From Micromonospora_G sp044901685 (GTDB taxonomy: Bacteria > Actinomycetota > Actinomycetes > Mycobacteriales > Micromonosporaceae), in NCBI RefSeq assembly GCF_044901685.1, contig NZ_JBJDPS010000001.1:1116001-1180000 (forward strand): a DNA stretch of 64,000 nt. Reading direction: 5' to 3'. A program made the translations under genes and the position numbers. Each line of letters begins with the position of its first letter. Position 1 is the first letter of the stretch. Positions 34,232 through 42,799 of the stretch are shown piece after piece. Below the pieces are notes generated by a model. The model was not told the origin of the DNA. It saw only the letters and a program-made list of their open reading frames with translations, and did not search any database.

Positions 34232-36565
34232 TCAGCGGTCCTGGCGCCGCCGCATCCCTTGCTCATGCTTCTTTGCCGCACATCTCCAGTAGCTGATCGT
34301 GAGGGAGCTCAGGACGAGTGTGCTGACGATCGCCACCACCAGCGGTGGTGCGATCAGCAGTCCGGGCGTCGCGGCCGCGATCACGAGTACGGCCACCAGG
34401 CTGCGCCATGGTCGGCGAGGCTGGTGCATCAGGCGTGCGTACAGGGCTCGCCCGACGATGTACAGGGTGACCCCGCCCAGGACGAGCAGCGACCACGCCG
34501 CGTGCACCTGCCCGAGCGGACGCCGGATGTACATCTCGGCGCCCGCCGCCGCGACGACCGTGCCGGCAATCATGACCCCGTGGCAGTACGCGGCGGCGAC
34601 CGCGACTCTCGGACCACCCCTGTCGATCACGATTCCGAGGTTCTGCTCGGGCGGTAGGAAATAACTCACCAGCATCAGCGTCGCGGTGGTGAAGGCGAGG
34701 ACGAAGGCCAGCGTACGGGGGTAGTCGAACCCGGCGCTGCTGTAGGCCAAGCCGCTGAGCAGAACCAGTGTGCCCAGGGCGATGGTATGGATCTGGCGGT
34801 ACCGCTCCGCTATGTGATCGCCGACCACCTTCAGGTGGACCTGCGGGGTGCGGCTCAGCTTCGGCACCGGCCAACCGAACCAGGCGCTGACGCCGTCAAC
34901 GACGATCGCCGCGCCCCAGAATGCGATTCGAGCCGGGGAGGCAAGGAACGCGCCGGTCAGCCACAGGACGGCGGAGATGGCGAACCAGATGAGCACCCGC
35001 ACCGAGCGTGCCCGCAGCGGGGAACCCCGTAGGGCCGGGACGAGGATGAGTCCCGGGACAAGATGGATCGCGACGTACATGCCGGCGAACAGCGGCCCGT
35101 GTTCACCGAACGCTGTGGGCACGGCGGATGCCATCAGCAGGCTCGCGAGCATGATGAAGGCGATGAGTCGTCGAAGGTAGGGCTCGTCCGGGTTGAACCA
35201 GTTCGTCGACCACGCCGTGGCGACCCAGACCCAGTAGACGGCGGCCAGGAGGACCATGGATTCCGCGGCGTTGACCAGGCTCGGATCGACCACCATTCGC
35301 TGTGACACCCGGCTGAGGGCGAAGATCATGGCGAGATCGAAGAACAGCTCGTAGGAGGAGAGTCGCCGGGGATTCTTCCGTTTCTCGAGGAGTCGCTCCA
35401 GCATGGTTCCGGACTCGTCCACCCTGGGACCGAGCCGGTGGTACGTGAGCACGATTCCGAGCAGTAGGACGCTGACGGCACCGGCCACGGCGAGCGGTGG
35501 TAGCCGCAGCATGGCGGGGGAGATGCCCGCGATGATCAGCATGCCGACCGGGGCGCGCCATGCGGGGCGCCGGAACACGGCCCAGGCGTACAGGGTGCGT
35601 CCACCGAGATAGAGGAACGGACCGGCCAGGATGGCGGCCGACCACTGGGCTCGGGCCTCGCCCAGCGGCCGGGAGATCAGTATCTCGGCGCCCATCGACG
35701 TGACGACGATTCCGAGGATCATGATCAGATGGGTGTACGAGGTGCGGACCGCCACCGAGGGTGGTCGCCGGTCGAGGGCTTCCCCGAGTACGAGCCCGCG
35801 CGGCAGGAAGAAGGACCAGGCGATCAACCCGGCGATCCCGAACGCGAGGGTGAATGCGGTGATGTCGATGATGTCGAGTTGGGTCTCGGTGAGGGTGATG
35901 CCGCTGGTCAGGACCACTTCGCCGACCGCGATGATGAAGATCTGCCGGTAGCGCTCCGCGACGTGGTTGCCCAGTACCCGCAGGTGCTCCTCGGCCACCG
36001 GTCGTAGGCCGAGCACCCGCCAACCGATTCCGACGCCCAGGTAGTCGAAGATCAGCGCTACCGACCACAGGACGAGCCGAGGTGTCGCCGGTAGAAGCGC
36101 ACCGGCGATCCAGAGAACCGCGGTCGCCCCGACCCATGTTGCCGCCCGCGCCGAACGAGTTCCCAGCGGATGGCCGCGCAGCGTCCAGGTGAGCGACAGG
36201 TGTCGTACGAGGTGCGCCGCGACGTTCGCCCCGGCGAAGACGATCCCGTGCTTGCCGAAGGCCTCGGGTACGGAGGCGGCGATCACCAGCCCCGCGAACA
36301 TCATCGCGATGATGATCCGTTGCAGGTAGGGCCTGTCCGGGTCGAGCCAGTCGGTCGTGTGGGCCGCCCCTACCCATACCCACCAGACCACTCCGAGCAG
36401 GACCGCCGTCTGTAGCGCATTCTCCCAGCCGAAATCCCGCAGGAAACGTTGGGAGAGTTGGGTGAGCGCGAAGATGATCGCCAGGTCGAAGAAGAGTTCG
36501 AGGAGGGAGATCTCTCGGGACTTCCTGGGATCCCGTAAGAGCCGCTCCACCCTCGTCCGCGTCAA
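34232..36565 (-). CDS. Tandem LtrA (low-temperature-requirement A-like) double protein
   Basis: A 777-residue membrane protein, about twice the usual LtrA length. Two LtrA repeats are evident. Copy 1 starts SLLELFFDLAIIFALTQLSQ and has NHVAERYRQIFIIAVGEVVL. Copy 2 (from about 390) starts SSYELFFDLAMIFALSRVSQ and has DHIAERYRQIHTIALGTLVL. Each copy has about 11-12 hydrophobic segments, so the whole may span the membrane over 20 times. LtrA function is unclear. The start is TTG 36565 with GAGGCGGG upstream, or GTG 36550. It is convergent with the DUF389 gene. Confidence 0.88.
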   Translation of the reverse strand: MTRTRVERLLRDPRKSREISLLELFFDLAIIFALTQLSQRFLRDFGWENALQTAVLLGVVWWVWVGAAHTTDWLDPDRPYLQRIIIAMMFAGLVIAASVPEAFGKHGIVFAGANVAAHLVRHLSLTWTLRGHPLGTRSARAATWVGATAVLWIAGALLPATPRLVLWSVALIFDYLGVGIGWRVLGLRPVAEEHLRVLGNHVAERYRQIFIIAVGEVVLTSGITLTETQLDIIDITAFTLAFGIAGLIAWSFFLPRGLVLGEALDRRPPSVAVRTSYTHLIMILGIVVTSMGAEILISRPLGEARAQWSAAILAGPFLYLGGRTLYAWAVFRRPAWRAPVGMLIIAGISPAMLRLPPLAVAGAVSVLLLGIVLTYHRLGPRVDESGTMLERLLEKRKNPRRLSSYELFFDLAMIFALSRVSQRMVVDPSLVNAAESMVLLAAVYWVWVATAWSTNWFNPDEPYLRRLIAFIMLASLLMASAVPTAFGEHGPLFAGMYVAIHLVPGLILVPALRGSPLRARSVRVLIWFAISAVLWLTGAFLASPARIAFWGAAIVVDGVSAWFGWPVPKLSRTPQVHLKVVGDHIAERYRQIHTIALGTLVLLSGLAYSSAGFDYPRTLAFVLAFTTATLMLVSYFLPPEQNLGIVIDRGGPRVAVAAAYCHGVMIAGTVVAAAGAEMYIRRPLGQVHAAWSLLVLGGVTLYIVGRALYARLMHQPRRPWRSLVAVLVIAAATPGLLIAPPLVVAIVSTLVLSSLTISYWRCAAKKHEQGMRRRQDR

Positions 36566-36798
36566 TGCTCGCCCGCCTCGCTGATCCTGCTACGAGATAT
36601 TCGTACCATGATCGGGGAGGTGACCGGGCTGATATGGGGTGCGGCCCGGGGCGACGCCTGACCCGAGACAATTTCGCCTCGTCGGGCGCCATCGAGGCGG
36701 CGATTCCAGTCGCCAGGACGGCATTCCAGCCCGTGCTGCGTGCTCGGGGCCAGCCGGCTCGTACCGGCCGGCCCCGACCATGTTCGGCGCGTGGTGAA

Positions 36799-38310
36799 TC
36801 ACCGGGAAAGGTGCTGTCCCGTCATCGGGGCGGGATTCTGCATGGTCACCCAGTCGGGGTGGCCGGGCATCGGCGGTGTCTCGGTGCCGTACAGCCAGGC
36901 GGTCAGGAAGGGCTTCAGGTCACGCCCCGCCGTCCGCGACGCCAGCGCGATGAAGTCGTCGGTCGAGGCCGACTTCCCACGGTACGCCGACGCCCAGGCC
37001 CGCTCCAACTGCTGGAACTTCGGCTCGCCGAGCTGCTGCTCCAGGGCGTACAGGGCGAGCGCGCCACCGTAGTAGACGTTGATGTTGAACAGGTCGAACA
37101 ACTGCTCGGCGCTCTTCGGGCGGGCGACCGGGCCGAACTGCGCCCGCCAGCTGTCACTGTTCGCGTACACCCGCTGGAAGAAGGCCTCACGGGACGGTGA
37201 ACCGGTGTGCTCCGCCACCGCGCCGATCTTCTCCGCCCAGAGCAACTCGTACCAGGTGGCGTGGCTCTCGTTCAGCCAGACGTCACTCCACGTGGCCGGC
37301 GCGACGCTGTTGCCGTACCACTGGTGGGCCAGCTCGTGCGCCATCACCGACTCGACGACCGGGGTCGGCGCCGCGAGCACCGTCGAGTCGTACACCGAGA
37401 GGGTCTGCGTCTCGAGCGCGGTGCCGAGCTGGACGTCGATCAGCAGCGACCCGTACGTGTCGAACGGGTACGGCCCGACCTGCTGCTCCATCCAGGCGAT
37501 CTGCTCGCGCTCCGAGTCGAACATCGGCAGGGTCTGGGCGGCCAGGCGGCGGGGCACGACGTCGCGGACGCGTACCCGACCGACCTGCTGGCGTTCGCGG
37601 ACCACGAAGTCACCGGCGGCGACCTGGAGCAACTCGGTCGCCATCGGCTGGGCCTGGCGATAGGTGGACACGACCCGACCGCCACCGGTCCGGGTCACCG
37701 TTGGTACGCCGCTCGCGGTGCCGGTCCAGCCCTCCGGTACGTCGGTGGTGATCGTGTAGGTGGCCTTGTCGGCCGGGTGGTCGTTGCTCGGGAAAAGCCG
37801 GTGTGCGGCGGCCGGCTGCCCGAGCAGCGCGGTCCCGTCCGGCGTGGCCGTGAAACCGTCCGGCGCCGCCGGATCGGGCGTTTCGGGTACGGCGGTGAAG
37901 CCCTTCACCGTGACGGTGAAACCGCGCCCCTTGTTGAGCGCGACCCGCGGAGTGATGACCAGTTCCTCACCCACGCGGCTGAAGTTGGCGGGTTTCCCGT
38001 CGACATCGATGCTGGCCGGATTTCCACCGGCGAAGTCCAGGTTGAAGCGGGACAGTTTCTGCGTCGCGACGGCCGCGATCCTGACGTCGCCACTGACGGA
38101 ATGGGCTGGATCCTTCTCCGGGTAGGTCAGCCGTAGCTCGTAGTCCTGTACGTCGTAACCGCCGTTCCCGAGCAGCGGAAAGAGCCGATCGCCCAGACCC
38201 GGCGCGCCGGGCGCGCACGAGGCGGCGTTGGCGGCTGCCGGGCTCGCCGTGACACCGACGGCGAGGGTCAGTCCGACCAGAAGCAGCCGGCGGAAGTGTG
38301 TATCTCGCAT
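36799..38310 (-). CDS. Secreted M1-family zinc aminopeptidase
   Basis: A 503-residue gluzincin, shorter than full-length M1 enzymes because the C-terminal ERAP-like domain is absent. A signal peptide covers about 1-28 (LLLVGLTLAVGVTASPAAANA). An N-terminal beta-domain follows. The exopeptidase motif is degenerate (GTALETQTL instead of GAMEN), and the zinc site is VMAHELAHQWYGNSVAPATW then SDVWLNESHATW (HExxH-18-E). ATG 38310 follows GGGGGTGGT. It should trim N-terminal residues from peptides outside the cell. Confidence 0.9.
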   Translation of the reverse strand: MRDTHFRRLLLVGLTLAVGVTASPAAANAASCAPGAPGLGDRLFPLLGNGGYDVQDYELRLTYPEKDPAHSVSGDVRIAAVATQKLSRFNLDFAGGNPASIDVDGKPANFSRVGEELVITPRVALNKGRGFTVTVKGFTAVPETPDPAAPDGFTATPDGTALLGQPAAAHRLFPSNDHPADKATYTITTDVPEGWTGTASGVPTVTRTGGGRVVSTYRQAQPMATELLQVAAGDFVVRERQQVGRVRVRDVVPRRLAAQTLPMFDSEREQIAWMEQQVGPYPFDTYGSLLIDVQLGTALETQTLSVYDSTVLAAPTPVVESVMAHELAHQWYGNSVAPATWSDVWLNESHATWYELLWAEKIGAVAEHTGSPSREAFFQRVYANSDSWRAQFGPVARPKSAEQLFDLFNINVYYGGALALYALEQQLGEPKFQQLERAWASAYRGKSASTDDFIALASRTAGRDLKPFLTAWLYGTETPPMPGHPDWVTMQNPAPMTGQHLSR

Positions 38311-38394
38311 ACCACCCCCAACGCAGGACCCCGGCGCCGCTTCAAGAGACCCGCGCCACACTGGACCGCCCCGCCGAACCGGTGAGAAGCGCCG

Positions 38395-39258
38395 TCACGG
38401 TCCTCTCCGGACCTGGTCGAGGAAGTCCCGAACCGCCCCGTGTCGTTGGGGTCGCCAGGCGGCCCAGTACCGGATTGTCGGCAGGCCCTTGATCGGTACG
38501 GCGTGCAGCCCCGCCGGTAGTTGTACGCAGCCGTTGACGACGGTGGCGCCGATACCCATGGTGGCCAGGTGCACGAGCAGGTCCCAGCCGTCGACCTCGG
38601 CGGCGACCTGCCAGGAGACGCCCGCGTCGAGCAGTGCTCGGTCCAGTGCCCGCCGGTGTGGTCGCCCGGCCGGAGGAACGACGAGGTCCAGGCCGTCGAG
38701 GTCGATGAGCCCGACGTCGGCGCGGGTGGCGAGCGGATGCTGGTCGTCGGTGATCAGGACTTGCGGGTAGGCGGCGATCTGTATCGCTTCGAACCGCGGC
38801 GGCGGAGGATCGTGGGCGACGATGGCCAGGTCCGCCTGACCGGTGGACAGGGCCGTGAGGGCGGTGTCCCGATCGGCGGTGATGACCTGAACCCGTCGGC
38901 CCTGTCGTCCGATGTGCCGGATTGGTTCGCTGATCACCCAGCGCAGCGCGCCCCGTCCGGCCGCGACGGCCAGGGTGGGTGTGGGGTCCTGGTGGAGTTC
39001 GCGGAGGAACTCGTCGACTCGCCGACGGGCGTCGAGCGCGAAGGTGGCGAGCCGTTCACCGGCCGCGGTGAGAACCAGCCGGCGGCCGTCGCGTTCGTAC
39101 AGGTCGGTGCCGAGCGCGGTCGCCAGTTTTCTGATCTTGACGTGAAGGGAGGGTTGGCTGAGGTGCAGCGCGGCCGCGGCGGTGGTGAAGTTGCGGTGCT
39201 CGGCGAAGACCGCGAACGCCCGTACGGCGTCGGCTTCGAGCAGATCCCGACCCGTCAT
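38395..39258 (-). CDS. LysR-family transcriptional regulator
   Basis: A 287-residue LysR protein. The helix-turn-helix is AFAVFAEHRNFTTAAAALHL then SQPSLHVKIRKLATALGTDL. The effector half includes ADLAIVAHDPPPPRFEAIQI and GLDLVVPPAGRPHRRAL, a periplasmic-binding-protein-like fold. It diverges from the HAD-like gene at 39328 and its own start codon lies within an inverted repeat, typical of LysR autoregulation and control of the divergent gene. Confidence 0.9.
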   Translation of the reverse strand: MTGRDLLEADAVRAFAVFAEHRNFTTAAAALHLSQPSLHVKIRKLATALGTDLYERDGRRLVLTAAGERLATFALDARRRVDEFLRELHQDPTPTLAVAAGRGALRWVISEPIRHIGRQGRRVQVITADRDTALTALSTGQADLAIVAHDPPPPRFEAIQIAAYPQVLITDDQHPLATRADVGLIDLDGLDLVVPPAGRPHRRALDRALLDAGVSWQVAAEVDGWDLLVHLATMGIGATVVNGCVQLPAGLHAVPIKGLPTIRYWAAWRPQRHGAVRDFLDQVRRGP

Positions 39259-39292
39259 AGTCGAGGACTATAGCCAGGTCGCCGAAGAATAG
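39257..39292. promoter_or_regulatory. LysR-type binding sites between divergent genes
   Basis: ATAGTC-GAG-GACTAT (39257-39271) is a perfect inverted repeat that fits the T-N11-A rule and overlaps the lysR start codon. A further ATAG at 39289-39292 pairs with CTAT at 39268-39271, which may form an activation site. Confidence 0.55.
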
Positions 39293-39327
39293 TTCCCCGT
39301 GTGACGTCCAGCCTGGACGCTGACGGC

Positions 39328-39846
39328 ATGAACGACATCACGACCCCACCGCAGCCACGGCTCGGCATCGACATCGGCCGGGTCATCATCGACGGCTCCG
39401 CGCATCCCGGTGGCGGGGACACCGCATTTTTCAGCGGTGACGAAGCGACCATGCTGGCCACCCCCGAGACGCCGGACGCGGTCGACGTCATCGCCCGCCT
39501 CGTCATCCGGTTCGACGGCCAGGCGTGGCTGGTATCCAAGTGTGGCCCACGGATCCAGGCGCGCACCCTGCGGTGGCTCGACGCGCACGACTTCTACCGG
39601 CGCACCGGAATGACCCCTGACCAGGTCCGGTTCTGCCGCAGTCGCCCGGACAAGCGCGACCACTGCCTGCAACTCGCCCTCACCCACTTCGTCGACGACC
39701 ACCCCGAAGTGCACACCGCCATCCGCGGCGCTGTCGTCCACCAGTACTTCTTCGGGCCCCAGCGCCGACCAGTCCCTGGTTACGGGCAGCACACGCCCAC
39801 CTGGGTCGACGTCGAACGCCTCGTCAACCGTTCACTTGTCCGATGA
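39328..39846 (+). CDS. HAD-like protein
   Basis: A 172-residue protein from ATG 39328 (GTG 39301 also possible). It has a HAD-like order of motifs: RLGIDIGRVIID (motif I, with Gly where the second Asp of DxD would be), AWLVSKC (motif II Ser), SRPDKRDHC (motif III Lys), and HFVDDHPEV (motif IV DD). The changed motif I means phosphatase activity is doubtful. Divergent from lysR, so it is the likely LysR target. Confidence 0.65.
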   Translation: MNDITTPPQPRLGIDIGRVIIDGSAHPGGGDTAFFSGDEATMLATPETPDAVDVIARLVIRFDGQAWLVSKCGPRIQARTLRWLDAHDFYRRTGMTPDQVRFCRSRPDKRDHCLQLALTHFVDDHPEVHTAIRGAVVHQYFFGPQRRPVPGYGQHTPTWVDVERLVNRSLVR

Positions 39847-39892
39847 CGGTGGGAACGGGCGTGGGTCGAGGCTGGCCGGACAACCCCTGTAC

Positions 39893-40336
39893 TCAATATT
39901 GCCTGTACGGGAGGTACTTGCCGCTCAGCTCGATGTTCACCCGGTCACCCGCCGGATCCGACTCCCGGGTGAGGTTCATCCGGAAGTCGATGGCACTCAT
40001 GATGCCGTCGCCGAATTCCTCGTGGATGAGCTCCTTGAAGGTCGTGCCGTACACGGCGACCAGTTCGTAGAACCGGTAGATCAGCGGGTCGGTCGGTACG
40101 GCGGTCGGCAGCGACCCCTTGTACGGCACGGCCTGCAGAATGAGGAGTGCCTCGTCGGGCAGGTCGAAGAGGCCGACGACGGTTGCCGCCTGTTCTGCGG
40201 ACATTGCCATCTGTCCGAGGCAGGCGGCGGTGGTCCACTCCTTGCTCTGGCCGACGGCCGTCGCGACGCTGGCCCAGCTCATTCTCTTCTGGATGCGAGT
40301 GGTGACGATGAGTTCCGTGACGTCCGTTCGGTTCAT
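39893..40336 (-). CDS. cynS: Cyanate hydratase (cyanase)
   Basis: A 147-residue cyanase of standard length. The N-terminal helix-turn-helix-like domain runs from DVTELIVTTRIQKRMSWASV. The catalytic domain contains DPLIYRFYELVAVYGTTFKE and LIHEEFGDGIMSAIDFRMNL, carrying the active-site Arg, Glu and Ser, and ends with the typical GKYLPYRQY. It converts cyanate plus bicarbonate to ammonia and CO2. No carbonic anhydrase or cyanate transporter lies next to it. Confidence 0.95.
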   Translation of the reverse strand: MNRTDVTELIVTTRIQKRMSWASVATAVGQSKEWTTAACLGQMAMSAEQAATVVGLFDLPDEALLILQAVPYKGSLPTAVPTDPLIYRFYELVAVYGTTFKELIHEEFGDGIMSAIDFRMNLTRESDPAGDRVNIELSGKYLPYRQY

Positions 40337-40777
40337 TCCAGAGCCTCCGAAGGTGCGGTGACGGCTTGCGTGGCGGTCAGAACGGGATTCGTTCGGGGCG
40401 GGTCTTCACCATCCCGAGTTCGATGCCTCCGGTCAAAACGAAAATTGCTATCACCTGATAGGCGGGGGCTATCGGGTGATGCCTGCGCGGCACTGAGTCG
40501 GGTGCGGAGCGGACGTCGAGGTCGCGGTCGACCTCCAGCAGGGCTCGGGCGACGTACGGCTCAGCGTCGCGCCCGGCTCCGACTCGGCGGTGGTGGCGGC
40601 ATCCCGAAACGTGGGCACATGATTGTCCGCGCTTTTCCCACGCCCCTAAGGTTCAAGCGGGACCCGGGTGTTCGTTCGTGCGGCCAATAGCCCTTGCGGC
40701 AGTGCACCCGGACCGCCGGAACGTGCAGAACGTGTCGGTGCGCAGGTCGGCTGACTACGGACGGAGGGCTTTCGCCG
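40337..40777. other. Gene-free stretch with a possible coding remnant
   Basis: No intact gene. A short frame (about 40503-40622, stop TGA 40620) reads DVEVAVDLQQGSGDVRLSVA then PGSDSAVVAASRNVGT, protein-like with good codon use, but has no start codon after the upstream TGA. It may be the tail of a deleted gene. The remainder is presumed promoter for cynS and the methyltransferase. Confidence 0.35.
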
Positions 40778-41350
40778 GTGGAGCTACCAGGAATCGTTCA
40801 GGATGCAGTGCGACGCGCCGCCGAGAAGGACTTCCAGTTCTCCTGCGAGCCCCTGGTCGGACAGATGCTGGCGATGCTCGCGGCGGCGGCGCCGAGGAAC
40901 GCTCGCATTCTCGAACTCGGCACCGGTGCGGGCGTCGGGACCGCCTGGTTGGCTCACGGCGTCGATGGCCGCCCCGATGTTCGCATCGTCACGGTCGAGC
41001 AGGCATCCCACCTGGCCGAGGCGGTGGCGGGCTACCGCTGGCCTCGGTCGGTGGAGTTCCGGGTGGGTGATGCCGAAGCCCTGCTGCCCGAGCTCGGCAC
41101 CTTTGACCTGGTCTTCGCCGACGCGGAAGGCGGGAAGTGGTCGGGACTGGAGCTGACGGTACGTTCGCTGCGGCTGGGCGGCGTCCTGGTGGTCGATGAC
41201 ATGGATCTCGACCGGTACCCCGACCCCGCGCACAAGGCCCACGTCACCGGGGTCAGGCAGGCGTTGTGTACCGATCGGCGTCTGCTCGCGGTGGAACTCG
41301 CCGTCGGAAGCGGCGTCATCGTGGCCAGTCGTGCGACCAGGTCCGACTGA
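40778..41350 (+). CDS. SAM-dependent O-methyltransferase (family 3 type)
   Basis: A 190-residue class I methyltransferase. The SAM motif I is ARILELGTGAGVGTAWLAHG, followed by VRIVTVEQASHLAEAVAGY (motif II) and FDLVFADAEGGKWSGLE (the Asp-containing motif of catechol-OMT-like enzymes), then LRLGGVLVVDDMD. GTG 40778 follows an ACGGAGGG site; a longer open frame upstream is not family-like. The acceptor is unknown. Confidence 0.82.
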   Translation: MELPGIVQDAVRRAAEKDFQFSCEPLVGQMLAMLAAAAPRNARILELGTGAGVGTAWLAHGVDGRPDVRIVTVEQASHLAEAVAGYRWPRSVEFRVGDAEALLPELGTFDLVFADAEGGKWSGLELTVRSLRLGGVLVVDDMDLDRYPDPAHKAHVTGVRQALCTDRRLLAVELAVGSGVIVASRATRSD

Positions 41351-41441
41351 GCGATCCGGTCCTCGGGTGACCTGCTGACGGAGCCGTCCGCGTCGGCCTG
41401 GTTCTGACTGAGTTCGACGTTCGGACGTCATCATCAGTTGG

Positions 41442-41470
41442 TTGACGGTGCTTTGTGCGGATAGTACTTT
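41442..41470 (+). promoter_or_regulatory. Consensus-like sigma-70 promoter
   Basis: TTGACG (41442-41447), exactly 17 bases, then TACTTT (41465-41470). Transcription should start near 41478, giving a roughly 50-base leader before the acidic microprotein. Confidence 0.65.
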
Positions 41471-41526
41471 ATGCCTGCTTCGCGCCTGCGAAGTGTGCTC
41501 ACTTTCCCAGAAGGCAGGTCAGCGGG

Positions 41527-41625
41527 ATGTTCGACGACCTCGTAGAGGAAATCCAGGAAGACCTCGACGAGCTGGAGGACGTACTGGAAGACGTCGGTAT
41601 CGACGTCGAGATCGACGGCGAGTGA
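41527..41625 (+). CDS. 32-residue all-acidic microprotein
   Basis: ATG 41527 to TGA 41623-41625 encodes MFDDLVEEIQEDLDELEDVL followed by EDVGIDVEIDGE. Sixteen of 32 residues are Asp or Glu and none is basic. Hydrophobic residues recur every three or four positions, giving an amphipathic helix. An AGAAGGCAGG / AGCGGG ribosome site lies upstream and a near-consensus promoter precedes it. No Cys, Ser or Thr is present, so a lanthipeptide-type precursor is unlikely. It could be a nucleic-acid mimic, a metal or cation binder, or a regulator; nothing nearby decides. It is too short for standard gene calling. Confidence 0.65.
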   Translation: MFDDLVEEIQEDLDELEDVLEDVGIDVEIDGE

Positions 41626-41870
41626 CCGTCCGGGGTGGTCGGCGCAGGTCGACTACCCCGTCACACGTACCGGGCCGTCGTCGGCGGCGATCCGTTGTCG
41701 CCCGCGTACGGCAAGATTGCCGGGGCGTGACGCGAGTCGGATATGCAACTTTCGCCTGGTAGTTGAGGATGGCAGAGTGGGCGGTACCGCTGCCGGTGCG
41801 GCCCGACTGATCCGTTCGCTCGATACGGTGGGGGTGGCTGGGAGTCGTCATGTCGGACCGGAACGACGGA

Positions 41871-42780
41871 AGGCAGGGGCGAGACGGTCGTTCGCCCCGC
41901 GACAGGACCCGTTCGCCCTCGTGTATCCCGTGGTTGAGCAGCATGCGGAAGTAGGCGTGGTAGTCGTCGGCGGTGGAGACCAGCCCACCGCCGCCGCCCT
42001 GGAATGCCGGAGGTTTGCTGTGGCGTCCGCTCTCGGCCTCGTCCCACACGTGGAACTCCCCGGTCTGCGGGTCGAGGGCGTAGAGGGCCGGCAACCGGCA
42101 GATCTTGCCGGCGGGTACGCCGAAACCGGTGTCCTTCATCCCCAGCGGGTCGAAGACGCGTTCCCGCAGGAACGTCTCGAACGACTGGCCCGAGACCCTG
42201 GCGACGAGCACGCCGAGCAGATCACTGCTGATCTGGTACTGCCAGCGCTCTCCGGGTTGGTGCATCAGTGGAGGCTCGCCGAGGCGACGCATCCACTCGT
42301 CCGGCTCGGGCCTCGGCTCCGGGAGATGGGGTGTGAGCCCTCGCTCGAAGACCTTGTTCATGATTGGGGTGCCCAACGACGTCATGTCCATCCCGAGCCC
42401 GAACGTGGAGGTCAGCAGGGTCCCGTACGGTGATCGGCCGTCGTGCCGGCACGGTGTTGTCCAGCGGGCCGTCGACCCGCGTCAGCCCCCGGCGGTCGGC
42501 GAGCTCGGGCAGCCACGGGACCACCGGGTCGTCCAGCCGCAGCCGGCACTCGTCGAGCAGGACCATCGCCGCCGCCACCGTGACGGGCTTGGACGTCGAG
42601 GCCATCCGGAAGATGGTGTCCCGGCGCATCGGCGAACCACCGTCGTGGCGCATCGTCCCGATCGCCTCGGCGTGCGTCTCACCGTTTCGGCTCACAGGGC
42701 GACCAGCCCGGGGAGCCAGTCAGGTCACGCAACCGCCGTAACGACTCCGCCAACTCCTCGCGCACCCCGCCAGCCTCTCC
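41871..42780 (-). pseudogene. Broken serine beta-lactamase-family (class C-like) hydrolase
   Basis: Read on the minus strand, VSRNGETHAEAIGTMRHDGG, then IFRMASTSKPVTVAAAMVLL (SxxK motif), RPITVRD, LGMDMTSLGTPIMNKVFERG, WQYQISSDLLGVLVARVSGQ (YxS motif) and GGGGLVSTADDYHAYFRMLL are in family order but in different frames. After RPITVRD (near 42430) one extra base switches frame. Near 42696 a missing base joins GLVAL to VSRNGET only by shifting. The 3' part after about 41880 is lost, without the last catalytic region. There is no usable start. At least three lesions, so a true pseudogene. Confidence 0.8.
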
Positions 42781-42799
42781 TCCGCCTCGGGCGCCGATC

